Part shown: positions 8,488 to 16,628 of the stretch, one piece after another | Numbering within the stretch: the stretch's first letter is position 1 | How the letters are laid out: each line of letters begins with the position of its first letter | Assembly (NCBI GenBank): GCA_035551355.1 | Contig: DASZNF010000081.1 | Span: 1 to 58,837 of the forward strand | DNA: 58,837 nt | Source: DATATV01 sp035551355 | GTDB taxonomy: Bacteria; Actinomycetota; Actinomycetes; Mycobacteriales; Pseudonocardiaceae | Reading direction: 5' to 3' | The notes under the pieces: model-generated | Databases searched by the model: none | What the model saw: only the letters and a program-made list of their open reading frames with translations | Told to the model about the DNA's origin: nothing | Position numbers and translations under genes: made by a program

Positions 8488-8760
8488 GTCGGTTTCGGCA
8501 ACTTTCGCCCGGCTGACGGCACGATCTCCTACACCGGCACGGACATCTTCGGCGTCGACAACGACAAGCCCGGGGATCGGGTGACCGCGTATGCCGACCC
8601 GGTGCACAAGACCGTGAGTACGTCGGCGACCGCCCTGCATGTGGACGATATTCTTGGCATGACGGCGGTCTCGCTGGCATGGCTGGGACTGTTGACCTAC
8701 CGGGTCATCCTGCCGCTGCGCCACCGGCACAAGCGCCGGGCGGCCGCTTCGGGCCGCTAA
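8488..8760 (+). pseudogene. possible C-terminal remnant of a small membrane protein
   Basis: After marR a frame open to a TAA at 8758-8760 encodes a soluble part (GTISYTGTDIFGVDN, then GDRVTAYADP) followed by one hydrophobic helix (MTAVSLAWLGLLTYRVILPL) and a basic tail RHRHKRRAAA. This reads like the end of a real protein, somewhat like DUF3592-type membrane proteins. No in-frame start with ribosome-binding site exists upstream; the first candidate is GTG at 8581, giving 59 aa. It could be a decayed gene or a small intact ORF starting at 8581. Confidence 0.4.
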
Positions 8761-8852
8761 GGGCCTGTCGTGTCCGGACGCCGGGACCCGGGTCGCTACG
8801 CTGCTCAGGCCAGCAACGTCCCTCCTACCGGCAGGTGTAGTCCAGGCAGCCC

Positions 8853-9476
8853 ATGCTCAACATCTTCGCGCGCGCGTCCGTCTCCCGCGTCACCGATCCG
8901 GTCGGGGCGTGGCTCGTCCGTGCCGGCCTGAGCCCCAACTCGATGACCGTGATCGGCACCGCTGGCACGGTGGTCGCTGCTGTCGTGTTCTTCCCCGGCA
9001 ACCACCTGTTCCTGGGCAGCGTGCTGGTCACCATCTTCATCATGTTCGACCTGATCGACGGCGCGATGGCCCGCACATCGGGCCAGGTCACCGCGTTCGG
9101 GCAGGTGCTGGACGCCAGTTGCGACCGGATCGCCGACGGCGCGCTGTTCGGCTGCATCGCCTGGTGGTGTTTTGTCGTCGCGCACGACCGGGCCACCGGC
9201 CTGGCCACGCTGATCTGCCTGGCTGGCGCCCAGGTCGTGTCCTACATCAAGGCCCGCGCCGAGGCGGCCGGGCTGGACGCGGACGGCGGGCTCGTCGAGC
9301 GCGCGGAACGGTTCATCATCGCCCTGCTCGGCACCGCCATCCAGGGCCTCGGCGTGCCGCACGCGGTGCAGGTGGCCATGTGGCTGCTGGCTGCTGGCAT
9401 CCTGATCACCGTCGGGCAGCGGTTCGCCGCCGTCTACCGCTCGGCGCACAAGCCCGAGGAGGCCGACAAGACGTGA
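8853..9476 (+). CDS. pgsA: phosphatidylinositol phosphate synthase (CDP-alcohol phosphatidyltransferase)
   Basis: Joins CDP-diacylglycerol and inositol-1-phosphate to make phosphatidylinositol phosphate, precursor of PI and PIMs, in the inner membrane. The 207-aa protein has about six membrane helices and the full CDP-alcohol phosphotransferase signature: Asp66, Asp69, Gly70, Arg74, Gly83, Asp87 and Asp91 in FDLIDGAMAR and FGQVLDASCDR. Its place before patA and pimA identifies it as the PI-phosphate enzyme (PgsA1) rather than a phosphatidylglycerol phosphate synthase. The ribosome-binding site before ATG 8853 is weak. The stop overlaps the next start (GTGA). Confidence 0.92.
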   Translation: MLNIFARASVSRVTDPVGAWLVRAGLSPNSMTVIGTAGTVVAAVVFFPGNHLFLGSVLVTIFIMFDLIDGAMARTSGQVTAFGQVLDASCDRIADGALFGCIAWWCFVVAHDRATGLATLICLAGAQVVSYIKARAEAAGLDADGGLVERAERFIIALLGTAIQGLGVPHAVQVAMWLLAAGILITVGQRFAAVYRSAHKPEEADKT

Positions 9477-10432
9477 CACGGCTGGGCAAACTCAAGACCC
9501 GGGCACAACTCAAGGCGGTGGACGCCGGCTACGGCGCGGGCTGGCGGCTGGTTCGCGCGCTGCCCGCGGGCCTGGCCGGCGGGCTGTTCCGGGTCGGCGC
9601 CGACCGGGCCGCCACCCGGAACGGCGAGGGCGCCCAGCAGTTGCGCCGCAACCTCGCCCGGGTCGTACCGCGGGCCGGCTCGGCCGAGTTGGACGCGCTG
9701 GTCCGGGACGCGCTGCGCTCCTACTCGCGCTACTGGTGCGAGGCGTTCCGGCTGCCCGCCATGGATCCGGCGACCCTGCACGACACCGTCGATCCGCACA
9801 TCACCGGTCAGGAGAACCTCAACGCGGCCCTGGCCGAGGGCAACGGCGCGGTGGTCGCGCTGCCGCACGCGGGCAACTTCGACGTGGTCGGGGTGTGGGC
9901 GGTGCGCCAGTACGGCGGGCTGACCACGGTGGCCGAGCGGCTGCGCCCGGAGTCGGTGTTCCAGCGGTTCGTGGCCTACCGGGAATCGCTTGGCTTCGAG
10001 ATCCTGCCGTTGACCGGCGGGGCCCGGCTGCCCTCGGTGGTGCTGGCCGAACGGCTGCGCGAGAACAAGATCGTCTGCCTGCTGGCCGATCGCGACCTGA
10101 CCCGCACCGGCGTGCCGGTGAACTTCTTCGGCGAAACCACCCGGATGCCGGTCGGACCGGCCAAACTGGCCGCCAGCACCGGGGCGGCCCTGCTGCCACT
10201 GGGCTGCTGGAACACCGACGACGGCTGGGGGTTCCGCATCCACCCGCCGGTGCGCGTCGCCGGGCCGGAGGGGATGGCCGCGGCCACCCAGGCGGTGGCC
10301 GACGTGTTCGCCGGGGACATCGCCGCGCACCCGGCCGACTGGCACATGCTGCAGAAACTGTGGGTGGCCGATCTGCCCGAGAAGAGCCGAGCCCGCCTGG
10401 CCAGAATGGATTCGGGGCGGGACGGTCGGTGA
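9473..10432 (+). CDS. patA: phosphatidylinositol mannoside acyltransferase
   Basis: A 319-aa member of the LpxL/HtrB-like lysophospholipid acyltransferase family. In actinobacteria with this gene order the enzyme transfers palmitate to the mannose of PIM1/PIM2 at the inner face of the membrane. The HX4D catalytic motif is HAGNFD with His132 and Asp137; a second conserved block is LLADRDLTRTGVPVNFFG. The GTG start at 9473 overlaps the pgsA stop. Together with pgsA and pimA it forms the PIM operon known from Mycobacterium (Rv2612c-Rv2610c). The assignment is strong from the motif and the neighbours. Confidence 0.9.
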   Translation: MTRLGKLKTRAQLKAVDAGYGAGWRLVRALPAGLAGGLFRVGADRAATRNGEGAQQLRRNLARVVPRAGSAELDALVRDALRSYSRYWCEAFRLPAMDPATLHDTVDPHITGQENLNAALAEGNGAVVALPHAGNFDVVGVWAVRQYGGLTTVAERLRPESVFQRFVAYRESLGFEILPLTGGARLPSVVLAERLRENKIVCLLADRDLTRTGVPVNFFGETTRMPVGPAKLAASTGAALLPLGCWNTDDGWGFRIHPPVRVAGPEGMAAATQAVADVFAGDIAAHPADWHMLQKLWVADLPEKSRARLARMDSGRDGR

Positions 10433-10465
10433 ATCGGCCGACCCCAGGGGGAGAGTGAGGCGCGA

Positions 10466-11608
10466 GTGAGGATCGGCATCGTCTGTCCGTACTCGCTGGA
10501 CGTGCCCGGAGGGGTGCAGTCGCACGTGCTGGACCTGGCCCGCGCGCTGCGCCGGATCGGCCACGAGGTGGACGTGCTCGCCCCGGCCGACGAGGACTCG
10601 CCGGTGCCCGACTTCGTCACGCCCACCGGCCGCGCCCTGGGCATCCCCTACAACGGCTCGGTGGCCCGGCTGTCCTTCGGTCCGGTGTCCTTCGCCCGGG
10701 CTCGCCGGTGGATCCGGGAACACGACTTCGACGTGCTGCACCTGCACGAACCGACCGCGCCCAGTCTGGCCATGCTGGCCCTCATGGTGGCCGACGGCCC
10801 GATCGTGGCCACCTTCCACACCTCCACCACCCGCTCCCGGGCGCTGTCCGCGTTCCAGGGCGTGCTGCAGCCGTTCCTGGAGAAGATCACCGCCCGCATC
10901 GCGGTGTCCGCGCTGGCCCGCCGGGTGCAGGTGGAACACCTGGGCGGGGACGCGGTGGAGATTCCCAACGGGGTGGACGTGCGGTTCTACGCCGACGCCC
11001 AGCCGCTGCCCGGCTACCCCCGGCCCGGCCGCACCATCGGCTTCCTCGGCCGGTTCACCGAGCCGCGCAAGGGCATGCCGGTGCTGCTGGGCGCGGCCCG
11101 CAAGCTGCTGGCCGACTTCCCGGACCTGCAACTGCTGGTGGTCGGCCGGGGCGAGGAGGAGGACCTGCACCGGCAGGCCGGGCCGGAGCTGGCCCGCCGG
11201 ATCGTGCTGCTGAGCAAGGCCGACGACCCGACCAAGGCCCGCGCGCTGCGCAGCATGGAGGTCTACGTCGCGCCCAACACCGGCGGGGAGAGCTTCGGCA
11301 TGATCCTCACCGAGGCCATGGCGGCCGGGGCGGCGGTGGTGGCCAGCGACCTCAACGCCTTCCGCCGGGTCACCGACGACGAGCGGGCCGGGCTGCTGTT
11401 CCCGGTCGGCGACGACGCGGCCCTGGCCCGCACCATCGCCGGGCTGCTGCGCGACGATCCGCGCCGGGCCGCGCTGGCCCGGGCCGGACAGGCGCGGGTG
11501 GCCGCGTTCGACTGGCCGGTGGTGGCCGCGCAGGTGCTGCGGGTGTACGAGACGGCGATCGCGGCCACCCCGGGCCGGGTGCACGAGGCCGGTGACGCGC
11601 TGTCGTGA
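10466..11608 (+). CDS. pimA: phosphatidylinositol alpha-mannosyltransferase
   Basis: GT4 glycosyltransferase of 380 aa that adds the first mannose from GDP-mannose to phosphatidylinositol on the cytoplasmic side of the membrane. The N-terminal Rossmann domain begins MRIGIVCPYSLDVPGGVQSH, whose GG loop contacts the donor; HEPTAPSL and ATFHTSTTR follow. The C-terminal domain carries GESFGMILTEAMAAG, the E-x7-E type donor-binding motif. The GTG at 10466 has a purine-rich stretch (GGGGGAGAGTGAGG) 8-20 nt upstream. The stop TGA overlaps the next GTG. Essential for PIM, lipomannan and lipoarabinomannan synthesis in mycobacteria. Confidence 0.93.
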   Translation: MRIGIVCPYSLDVPGGVQSHVLDLARALRRIGHEVDVLAPADEDSPVPDFVTPTGRALGIPYNGSVARLSFGPVSFARARRWIREHDFDVLHLHEPTAPSLAMLALMVADGPIVATFHTSTTRSRALSAFQGVLQPFLEKITARIAVSALARRVQVEHLGGDAVEIPNGVDVRFYADAQPLPGYPRPGRTIGFLGRFTEPRKGMPVLLGAARKLLADFPDLQLLVVGRGEEEDLHRQAGPELARRIVLLSKADDPTKARALRSMEVYVAPNTGGESFGMILTEAMAAGAAVVASDLNAFRRVTDDERAGLLFPVGDDAALARTIAGLLRDDPRRAALARAGQARVAAFDWPVVAAQVLRVYETAIAATPGRVHEAGDALS

Positions 11609-12612
11609 CCGCCGAGTCGATCGCGTCCGTCCTGGGCGCCCTGCTGGCCCTGGTGCTGCTGTTCGGGCCGTGGCTTCTGGGCACCGCGACCCGGCTGGAC
11701 CGGTTGCACGTGCGCACCGACGCGGCCTGGGCCGGGCTGGACGCGTCGCTGGCCCGCCGGGCCGTGGTCAGCCGGGCGGTGGCCGCCGCCGGCTGCCTCG
11801 CGCCCGAGCCGGCCGAGGCGGTGCGGGCCGCGGCGACCCGGGCCGAGGCGGTGGAACGGGTGGACCGGGAGACCGCGGAGAGCGACCTGACCCGGTTGCT
11901 GGCCCTGCTGGACCGGACCGCGCTGCCCCCGCAGCTGGCCGAGGAACTGGCCGACGCCGAGCAGCGGGTGGTGCTGGCCCGGCGGGTGCACAACGACGCG
12001 GTGCGCGACACCCGGGCGCTGCGCCGCCGCCGCGTGGTGCGCTGGCTGAAGCTGGCCGGCACCGCGCCCCAGCCCGACTACTTCGAGATCGCCGAGCCGG
12101 ACGTGTCCGGCACCCCGGTGTCGGCGCTGACCCGCCGGGTGTCGGCCCGGATCGTGCTGACCGACCGGGCCGGCCGGGTGCTGCTGTTCCACGGCGTCGA
12201 CCCGGGCCGGCCGGACGCGTCGCACTGGTTCACCCCGGGCGGGGGAGTTGAGGACGGCGAGGAGCTGCGCGCCACCGCGGTGCGCGAGCTGCACGAGGAG
12301 ACCGGGCTGCGGATCTCCCCGGAGCAGCTGACCGGGCCGGCCTGGGTGCGCAGGCCGAGTTTCACCTTCGACGGGGAGAGCTACCTCGGCGAGGAATGGT
12401 TCTTCCTGGCCGCGGGCATCTGGACCGACCACGACCAGGTGGACATGTCCGGCTTCACCGAACTGGAACGGTCCACAATGGACAGTTTCCGGTGGTGGAC
12501 GTTGCGGGAACTGGCCTCCACCACGGACACCGTCTATCCGCCGGCGCTGGCCGAACTGCTGCCGCCGCTGCTGGCCGGGAACTGGGACGGGCGCACCCGC
12601 GTCATCGAATGA
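11605..12612 (+). CDS. membrane-anchored LemA-like / NUDIX hydrolase fusion
   Basis: 335 aa in three parts. Residues 6-27 form one hydrophobic helix. Residues about 28-140 resemble the LemA helical domain: RLDRLHVRTDAAWAGLDASL near the start and AEQRVVLARRVHNDAVRD near the end, both hallmark positions. Residues about 175-335 are a NUDIX domain with an intact box, Gly213, Glu219 and RELHEETGL at 227-235, so hydrolysis of a nucleoside diphosphate derivative is expected; substrate unknown. It overlaps pimA by 4 bp and occupies the position of the mycobacterial Rv2609c, so a link to GDP-mannose or PIM metabolism is possible but not shown. Confidence 0.85.
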   Translation: MTAESIASVLGALLALVLLFGPWLLGTATRLDRLHVRTDAAWAGLDASLARRAVVSRAVAAAGCLAPEPAEAVRAAATRAEAVERVDRETAESDLTRLLALLDRTALPPQLAEELADAEQRVVLARRVHNDAVRDTRALRRRRVVRWLKLAGTAPQPDYFEIAEPDVSGTPVSALTRRVSARIVLTDRAGRVLLFHGVDPGRPDASHWFTPGGGVEDGEELRATAVRELHEETGLRISPEQLTGPAWVRRPSFTFDGESYLGEEWFFLAAGIWTDHDQVDMSGFTELERSTMDSFRWWTLRELASTTDTVYPPALAELLPPLLAGNWDGRTRVIE

Positions 12613-13269
12613 TCAGTCCAGGCCGAGGTAACCGCCCAGGGCCCACACCCGGCTGCTCTGGCCCGACGGGTCCAGCGTCATGGTGATCAGGCCGTCCTGG
12701 ACGATGAACCGCTGCGAGTTGCGGCCGGCGTCAAGGGCCTCCAGCCAGGCCTGGGTCGGGCCCCGGCCCCAGGGTTTCCACGGGGTCAGATCGTCGATCA
12801 CCAGGATGGTGTCCTCGGTGGCCAGCGCCCGGGTGTTGTGCAGATCGGCCCTGGCCACCTCGTACTCGTGGCCGCCGTCGATGAAGATCAGGTCGAAGCG
12901 CAGCTCCGGGTTCTCCTCGGCGAACTTGGGCACGGTCGCGGTCGAGTCGCCGGGGATCAGCGTGTGCCGGCCGGGGAACAGCTCATCGAGGTGCGCCTTG
13001 GCCGGCAGCGAGTAGTCGAACGCGCACAGGTCGAAGGAGACGACCTCGGCCTGCGGGTTGGCCGACAGGAAGGTGAAGCTGGAGAAGCCGCCGTTGAAAC
13101 CGATCTCGGCGATCCGGGCGATCCGCGGTTCGTAGGCCACGCCGGCCAGGAAGCTCAGCTCGGTGGCACTGGTGGTGCCGTCCGAGCTGAGCCCGGCCTG
13201 CTGCGCGTCGTTGACCAGCTTGACCAGCTGCGGCAATCCCATGAGCGGTGACTTTAGTGCGCCGCCCAC
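12613..13269 (-). CDS. class I SAM-dependent methyltransferase (Methyltransf_24 type)
   Basis: About 218 aa with a Rossmann methyltransferase core: motif I is AEIGFNGGFSS, an acidic end of strand 2 is VVSFDLCAFDYS, and FIDGGHEYE plus ILVIDDLTPW follow, which is the arrangement of the Methyltransf_24/O-methyltransferase-like family. The substrate cannot be read from the sequence. It is convergent with the NUDIX gene, with no gap between the two stops. Start choice is uncertain: GTG at 13269 (218 aa) or ATG at 13242 (209 aa); neither has a clear ribosome-binding site. A TACACC box 14-19 nt upstream of the GTG may be the -10. Confidence 0.82.
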   Translation of the reverse strand: MGGALKSPLMGLPQLVKLVNDAQQAGLSSDGTTSATELSFLAGVAYEPRIARIAEIGFNGGFSSFTFLSANPQAEVVSFDLCAFDYSLPAKAHLDELFPGRHTLIPGDSTATVPKFAEENPELRFDLIFIDGGHEYEVARADLHNTRALATEDTILVIDDLTPWKPWGRGPTQAWLEALDAGRNSQRFIVQDGLITMTLDPSGQSSRVWALGGYLGLD

Positions 13270-13320
13270 AGCTGGCTCACAGGTGTACTGACGCGGCGCC
13301 GTTTCACCGTTGACCCAGAG

Positions 13321-14316
13321 CTAACTCAAACCCGGGATGATGTCGTTGCCGTAGGCCGCCATGGTTTTCTCCTGCTGGTCGTGCATCAGGTAGATGGCGA
13401 ACTGGGCCACGCCCAGTTCGGCCAGTTCGTGCAACCGCTCGCGATGCGCGGATTCCGGTCCCAGCAAACAGAACCGGTCCACAATGGCGTCCGGCACGAA
13501 GTCGGTGGACGGGTTGCCCGCGCGGCCGTGGTGGCTGTAGTCGTAGCCCTCCCGGTCCTTGATGTAGTCGGTCAGCGCGGTGGGCACCGCGCCGGAGGTG
13601 CCGTACCGGGCGACCAGATCGGCCACGTGGTTGCCCACCATGCCGCCGAACCAGCGCAACTGGTCGCGCTGGTGGGCCAGGTCCACCCCGACGTAGGCCG
13701 GTGCGGCCACGCAGACGGTCACCGCGTCATCCGCCCGTCCGGCGGCTTTCGCGGCCTCCCGGACCGCGCCGATGGTCCACCGGGCGATGTCCGGGTCGGC
13801 GGTCTGCAGGATGAATCCGTCGGCCTGCTCGCCGACCAGTTTCAGCGCCTTCGGGCCGTAGCCCGCCATCCACATCTCCAGTTTTCCGTTGCGCACCCAG
13901 GGAATCCGCACCGGCGTGCCGTGCAGCTCGGTCTCCCGGCCCTCGGCCAGGTCCTTGATCACCCGCATCGCCTCGCCGAGCGTGGCCAGGGTGGCCGGTT
14001 TCTGTCCGATCACCCGCCGGGCCGAGTCGCCGCGCCCGATCCCGCACACCGTGCGGTTGCCGTAGCTGTCGTTGAGCGTGGCGAACAGCGAGGCGATGAC
14101 CGACCAGTCCCGGGTGGCCGGGTTGGTCACCATCGGCCCGACCATCAGCCGGGTGGTGGCGGCCAGGATCTGGGCGTAGCCGACGAACGGCTCCTGCCAC
14201 AGCACATGCGAGTCGAACGTCCAGCCATGGCTGAAGCCCTGGTCCTCCGCGGCCCGCATGGTGTCCACCACGCGACTGGCCGGAGGATCGTTCTGCAGCA
14301 CCACTCCGAAGTCCAT
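13321..14316 (-). CDS. LLM-class F420-dependent oxidoreductase (TIGR03842-like)
   Basis: A 331-aa TIM-barrel enzyme of the luciferase-like monooxygenase superfamily, closest in form to F420-dependent Mer-like reductases: MDFGVVLQNDPPASRVV at the start, FDSHVLWQEPF, MVTNPATRDWSVIASLFATL, CGIGRGDSARR and MWMAGYGPKALKLVGEQADG. Actinobacterial members of this group are predicted to use F420, but their substrate is unknown. The ATG at 14316 follows GAGAGG; the gene is 9 bp after the dihydropyrimidinase stop, so it is the last gene of the pyrimidine operon. No dihydropyrimidine dehydrogenase is nearby; this protein could reduce uracil/thymine or act on a pathway side product. The alternative is a RutA-like ring-cleaving monooxygenase, also an LLM protein. 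Confidence 0.88.
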   Translation of the reverse strand: MDFGVVLQNDPPASRVVDTMRAAEDQGFSHGWTFDSHVLWQEPFVGYAQILAATTRLMVGPMVTNPATRDWSVIASLFATLNDSYGNRTVCGIGRGDSARRVIGQKPATLATLGEAMRVIKDLAEGRETELHGTPVRIPWVRNGKLEMWMAGYGPKALKLVGEQADGFILQTADPDIARWTIGAVREAAKAAGRADDAVTVCVAAPAYVGVDLAHQRDQLRWFGGMVGNHVADLVARYGTSGAVPTALTDYIKDREGYDYSHHGRAGNPSTDFVPDAIVDRFCLLGPESAHRERLHELAELGVAQFAIYLMHDQQEKTMAAYGNDIIPGLS

Positions 14317-14325
14317 GACGACCTC

Positions 14326-15741
14326 TCAGTTGACGTACTGGCTGACTTCCCGGGCCAGGAACCGGCCGTGCGCGGCCGATCCGCGGTAGGTGCCTGCGTC
14401 GATCACCACGCTGCCCCGGGACAACACGGTGTGCACCTTCCCGGTGATGTCCATGCCCTCGTAGGCCGAGTAGTCCACGTTCATGTGGTGGGTGTTCACC
14501 GACAACGTCTGGGTGGCGGCCGGGTCGTAGACGACGATGTCGGCGTCGGCGCCGGGGGAGATGCTGCCCTTGCGCGGATACAGCCCGAACATCCGGGCCG
14601 GGGTGGTGGAGGCGACCTCCACCCAGCGGGACAACGAGAGCTCGCCGGCCACCACACCCTGGTGCAGCAGGTCCATCCGGTGCTCCACGCCGGGAATCCC
14701 GTTGGGGATCTTGGTGAAATCTTCCCGCCCCAACTGTTTTCCGCCCTCGCCGCCCTCGTTGAAGCAGAACGGGCAGTGGTCGGTGGACACCACGGACAGG
14801 TCGTTGGTGCGCAACCCCTGCCACAACGTGGCCTGGTGTTCCTTGGGGCGCAACGGAGGCGAGGCCACGAACTTGGCGCCCGCGAAGTCCGGCCGGGCCA
14901 GATCCTCCAGCGACAGGTACAGATACTGCGGACAGGTCTCGGCGAACACGTTCTGCCCGAGATCGCGGGCGGCGGCCACCGAGGCTAGCGCCTGGGCCGC
15001 CGACAGGTGCACGATGTACAGCGGCGCGCCGGTGACCTTGGCCAGCGCGATGGCCCGCGAGGTGGCCTCGCCCTCCAGTTCCGGCGGGCGGGTCAGGCCG
15101 TGCTGCACCGGATCGGTGCGCCCGGCGGCCAGTGCCTGCGCGGCCAGCTGGTCGATGGCGATGCCGTTCTCCGCGTGCATCATGATCAGGCCGCCGATCT
15201 CGCGGGCCTGCTGCATGGCGCGCAGGATGTCGCCGTCGGTGGAATAGAACACGCCGGGGTAGGCCATGAACATCTTGAACGAGTTCACCCCCGCGTCCAG
15301 GCAGGTGCGCATCTCCTTCAGTGTGGTGTCGTTGACATCCGAGACGATCATGTGGAAGCCGTAGTCCACCGCGCAGTTGCCGTCCGCCTTGGCATGCCAT
15401 TTGTCCAATGTGGACGACAGGGTGGTGCCCTTGGCCTGCACGGCGAAATCGATGATGGTGGTGGTGCCGCCCCAGGCCGCCGCCCGGGTGCCGGTCTCGA
15501 AGGTGTCCACCGAGAAGGTGCCGCCGAAGGGCATCTCCATGTGGGTGTGCGCGTCGATGCCGCCGGGCAGCACGTACTTACCGGTCGCGTCGATCACCCG
15601 GTCGGCGGTTGCCGCCCAGGCGGCGGCCTGCTCGCTGCCCGGCGCGGCCAGCGCGGTGATGCTTTCATTGTCCACCAGCACATCGGTGGCCTGGGCGCCG
15701 GTGGCCGACACCACCGTGCCGCCGCTGATCACGGTACGCAT
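14326..15741 (-). CDS. hydA: dihydropyrimidinase (D-hydantoinase)
   Basis: Zinc amidohydrolase of 471 aa that opens dihydrouracil or dihydrothymine (and hydantoins) to the N-carbamoyl beta-amino acid. All metal ligands expected for the family are visible: His65 and His67 in DAHTHMEMP, the carbamylated Lys156 in NSFKMFMAYPG, His189 in MMHAENG, a further His in IVHLSAAQAL and Asp in STDHCPFC. The start ATG at 15741 follows a GGGAGG/AAAGGA region; the open frame upstream belongs to the shadow of the next gene. Spacing to the amidohydrolase gene upstream is 17 bp, and the LLM gene follows after 9 bp. Substrate range between dihydropyrimidine and hydantoin is not decided by sequence. Confidence 0.93.
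   Translation of the reverse strand: MRTVISGGTVVSATGAQATDVLVDNESITALAAPGSEQAAAWAATADRVIDATGKYVLPGGIDAHTHMEMPFGGTFSVDTFETGTRAAAWGGTTTIIDFAVQAKGTTLSSTLDKWHAKADGNCAVDYGFHMIVSDVNDTTLKEMRTCLDAGVNSFKMFMAYPGVFYSTDGDILRAMQQAREIGGLIMMHAENGIAIDQLAAQALAAGRTDPVQHGLTRPPELEGEATSRAIALAKVTGAPLYIVHLSAAQALASVAAARDLGQNVFAETCPQYLYLSLEDLARPDFAGAKFVASPPLRPKEHQATLWQGLRTNDLSVVSTDHCPFCFNEGGEGGKQLGREDFTKIPNGIPGVEHRMDLLHQGVVAGELSLSRWVEVASTTPARMFGLYPRKGSISPGADADIVVYDPAATQTLSVNTHHMNVDYSAYEGMDITGKVHTVLSRGSVVIDAGTYRGSAAHGRFLAREVSQYVN
15403..15415. repeat. 13-bp palindrome GTCCAATGTGGAC
   Basis: Perfect copy of the recurrent GTCCA-N3-TGGAC palindrome, here inside the dihydropyrimidinase gene. Other perfect copies are at 1032-1044, 12471-12483 and 27029-27041; near copies are at 4083-4095, 13477-13489 and 22453-22465. 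Confidence 0.8.
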
Positions 15742-15758
15742 TCCTTTGACCTCCCGGC

Positions 15759-16601
15759 TCAGGGCTGGACCAACGGCGAGTAGGCGTCCGGGCGGCGATC
15801 CCGGTAGAACGCCCACTGCTCGCGCACCTCGGCCAGCTTGCCCATGTCCAGCTCGCGCACCACGACCTCGTCCTTGACGTCCGAGGCCGCCGCGCCGACC
15901 AGTTGGCCGCGCGGGTCCACGAAGTAGCTCTGTCCGTAGAAGTCGTTGTCGCCCAACGGTTCCACGCCGACCCGGTTGATCGCGCCGACGTAGTACTCGT
16001 TGGCCACCGCGGCCGCGGGCTGCTCCAGCTGCCACAGGTAGGCCGACAGGCCGCGGCTGGTCGCCGAGGGGTTGAACACGATCTTCGCCCCGGCCAGGCC
16101 CAGCGCCCGCCAGCCCTCCGGGAAGTGCCGGTCGTAACAGATGTACACGCCGATCCGGCCCACCGCGGTGTCGAAGATCGGGTAGCCCATGTTGCCGGGC
16201 CGGAAATAGAACTTCTCCCAGAATCCCTTCACCTGCGGGATGTGCGTCTTGCGGTACTTGCCCAGGTACGTCCCGTCCGCGTCGATCACCGCGGCGGTGT
16301 TGTAGAGCACGCCGGGCTGTTCCTCCTCGTACATCGGCGCGATCAGCACCACCCCATGCTGTTTTGCCACGTCCTGCAACAGTTTCGTGGTCGGGCCGTC
16401 CGGGATCGCCTCGGTATAGGAGAAGTACTCGGTCTCCTGCACCTGGCAGAAATACGGGCCGTAGAACAACTCCTGCAGGCACACCACCTGCGCGCCCGCG
16501 GAGGCGGCCGTGCCGATGGCATCCACCGCGCCGGCGATCATGGAGTCCTTGTCGCCGGTCCAGCTCTGTTGCACCAGACCGGCCTTGATGATCTCCGCCA
16601 C
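15759..16601 (-). CDS. nitrilase-superfamily amidohydrolase, probable beta-ureidopropionase
   Basis: 280 aa with the nitrilase catalytic triad: Glu44 in CLQELFYGPY, Lys118 in YRKTHIP and Cys155 in GVYICYDRHFPE. The features FYFRPGN and SATSRGL match N-carbamoyl-beta-alanine amidohydrolases, which release beta-alanine, CO2 and ammonia from the dihydropyrimidinase product. The start is GTG at 16601 with AAGGGAG upstream. It lies between the NCS1 permease and dihydropyrimidinase on the same strand. An N-carbamoyl-D-amino acid hydrolase is the main alternative, but the beta-alanine aminotransferase and MmsA genes nearby favour the pyrimidine role. Confidence 0.9.
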   Translation of the reverse strand: MAEIIKAGLVQQSWTGDKDSMIAGAVDAIGTAASAGAQVVCLQELFYGPYFCQVQETEYFSYTEAIPDGPTTKLLQDVAKQHGVVLIAPMYEEEQPGVLYNTAAVIDADGTYLGKYRKTHIPQVKGFWEKFYFRPGNMGYPIFDTAVGRIGVYICYDRHFPEGWRALGLAGAKIVFNPSATSRGLSAYLWQLEQPAAAVANEYYVGAINRVGVEPLGDNDFYGQSYFVDPRGQLVGAAASDVKDEVVVRELDMGKLAEVREQWAFYRDRRPDAYSPLVQP

Positions 16602-16628
16602 TTCAGCTCCCTTGCGGTTGATGTGCGG

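Noticed and set aside
15742..16482. N-terminal extension of dihydropyrimidinase
   Set aside because: It is an out-of-frame reading of the amidohydrolase gene; the family start and ribosome-binding site are at 15741.
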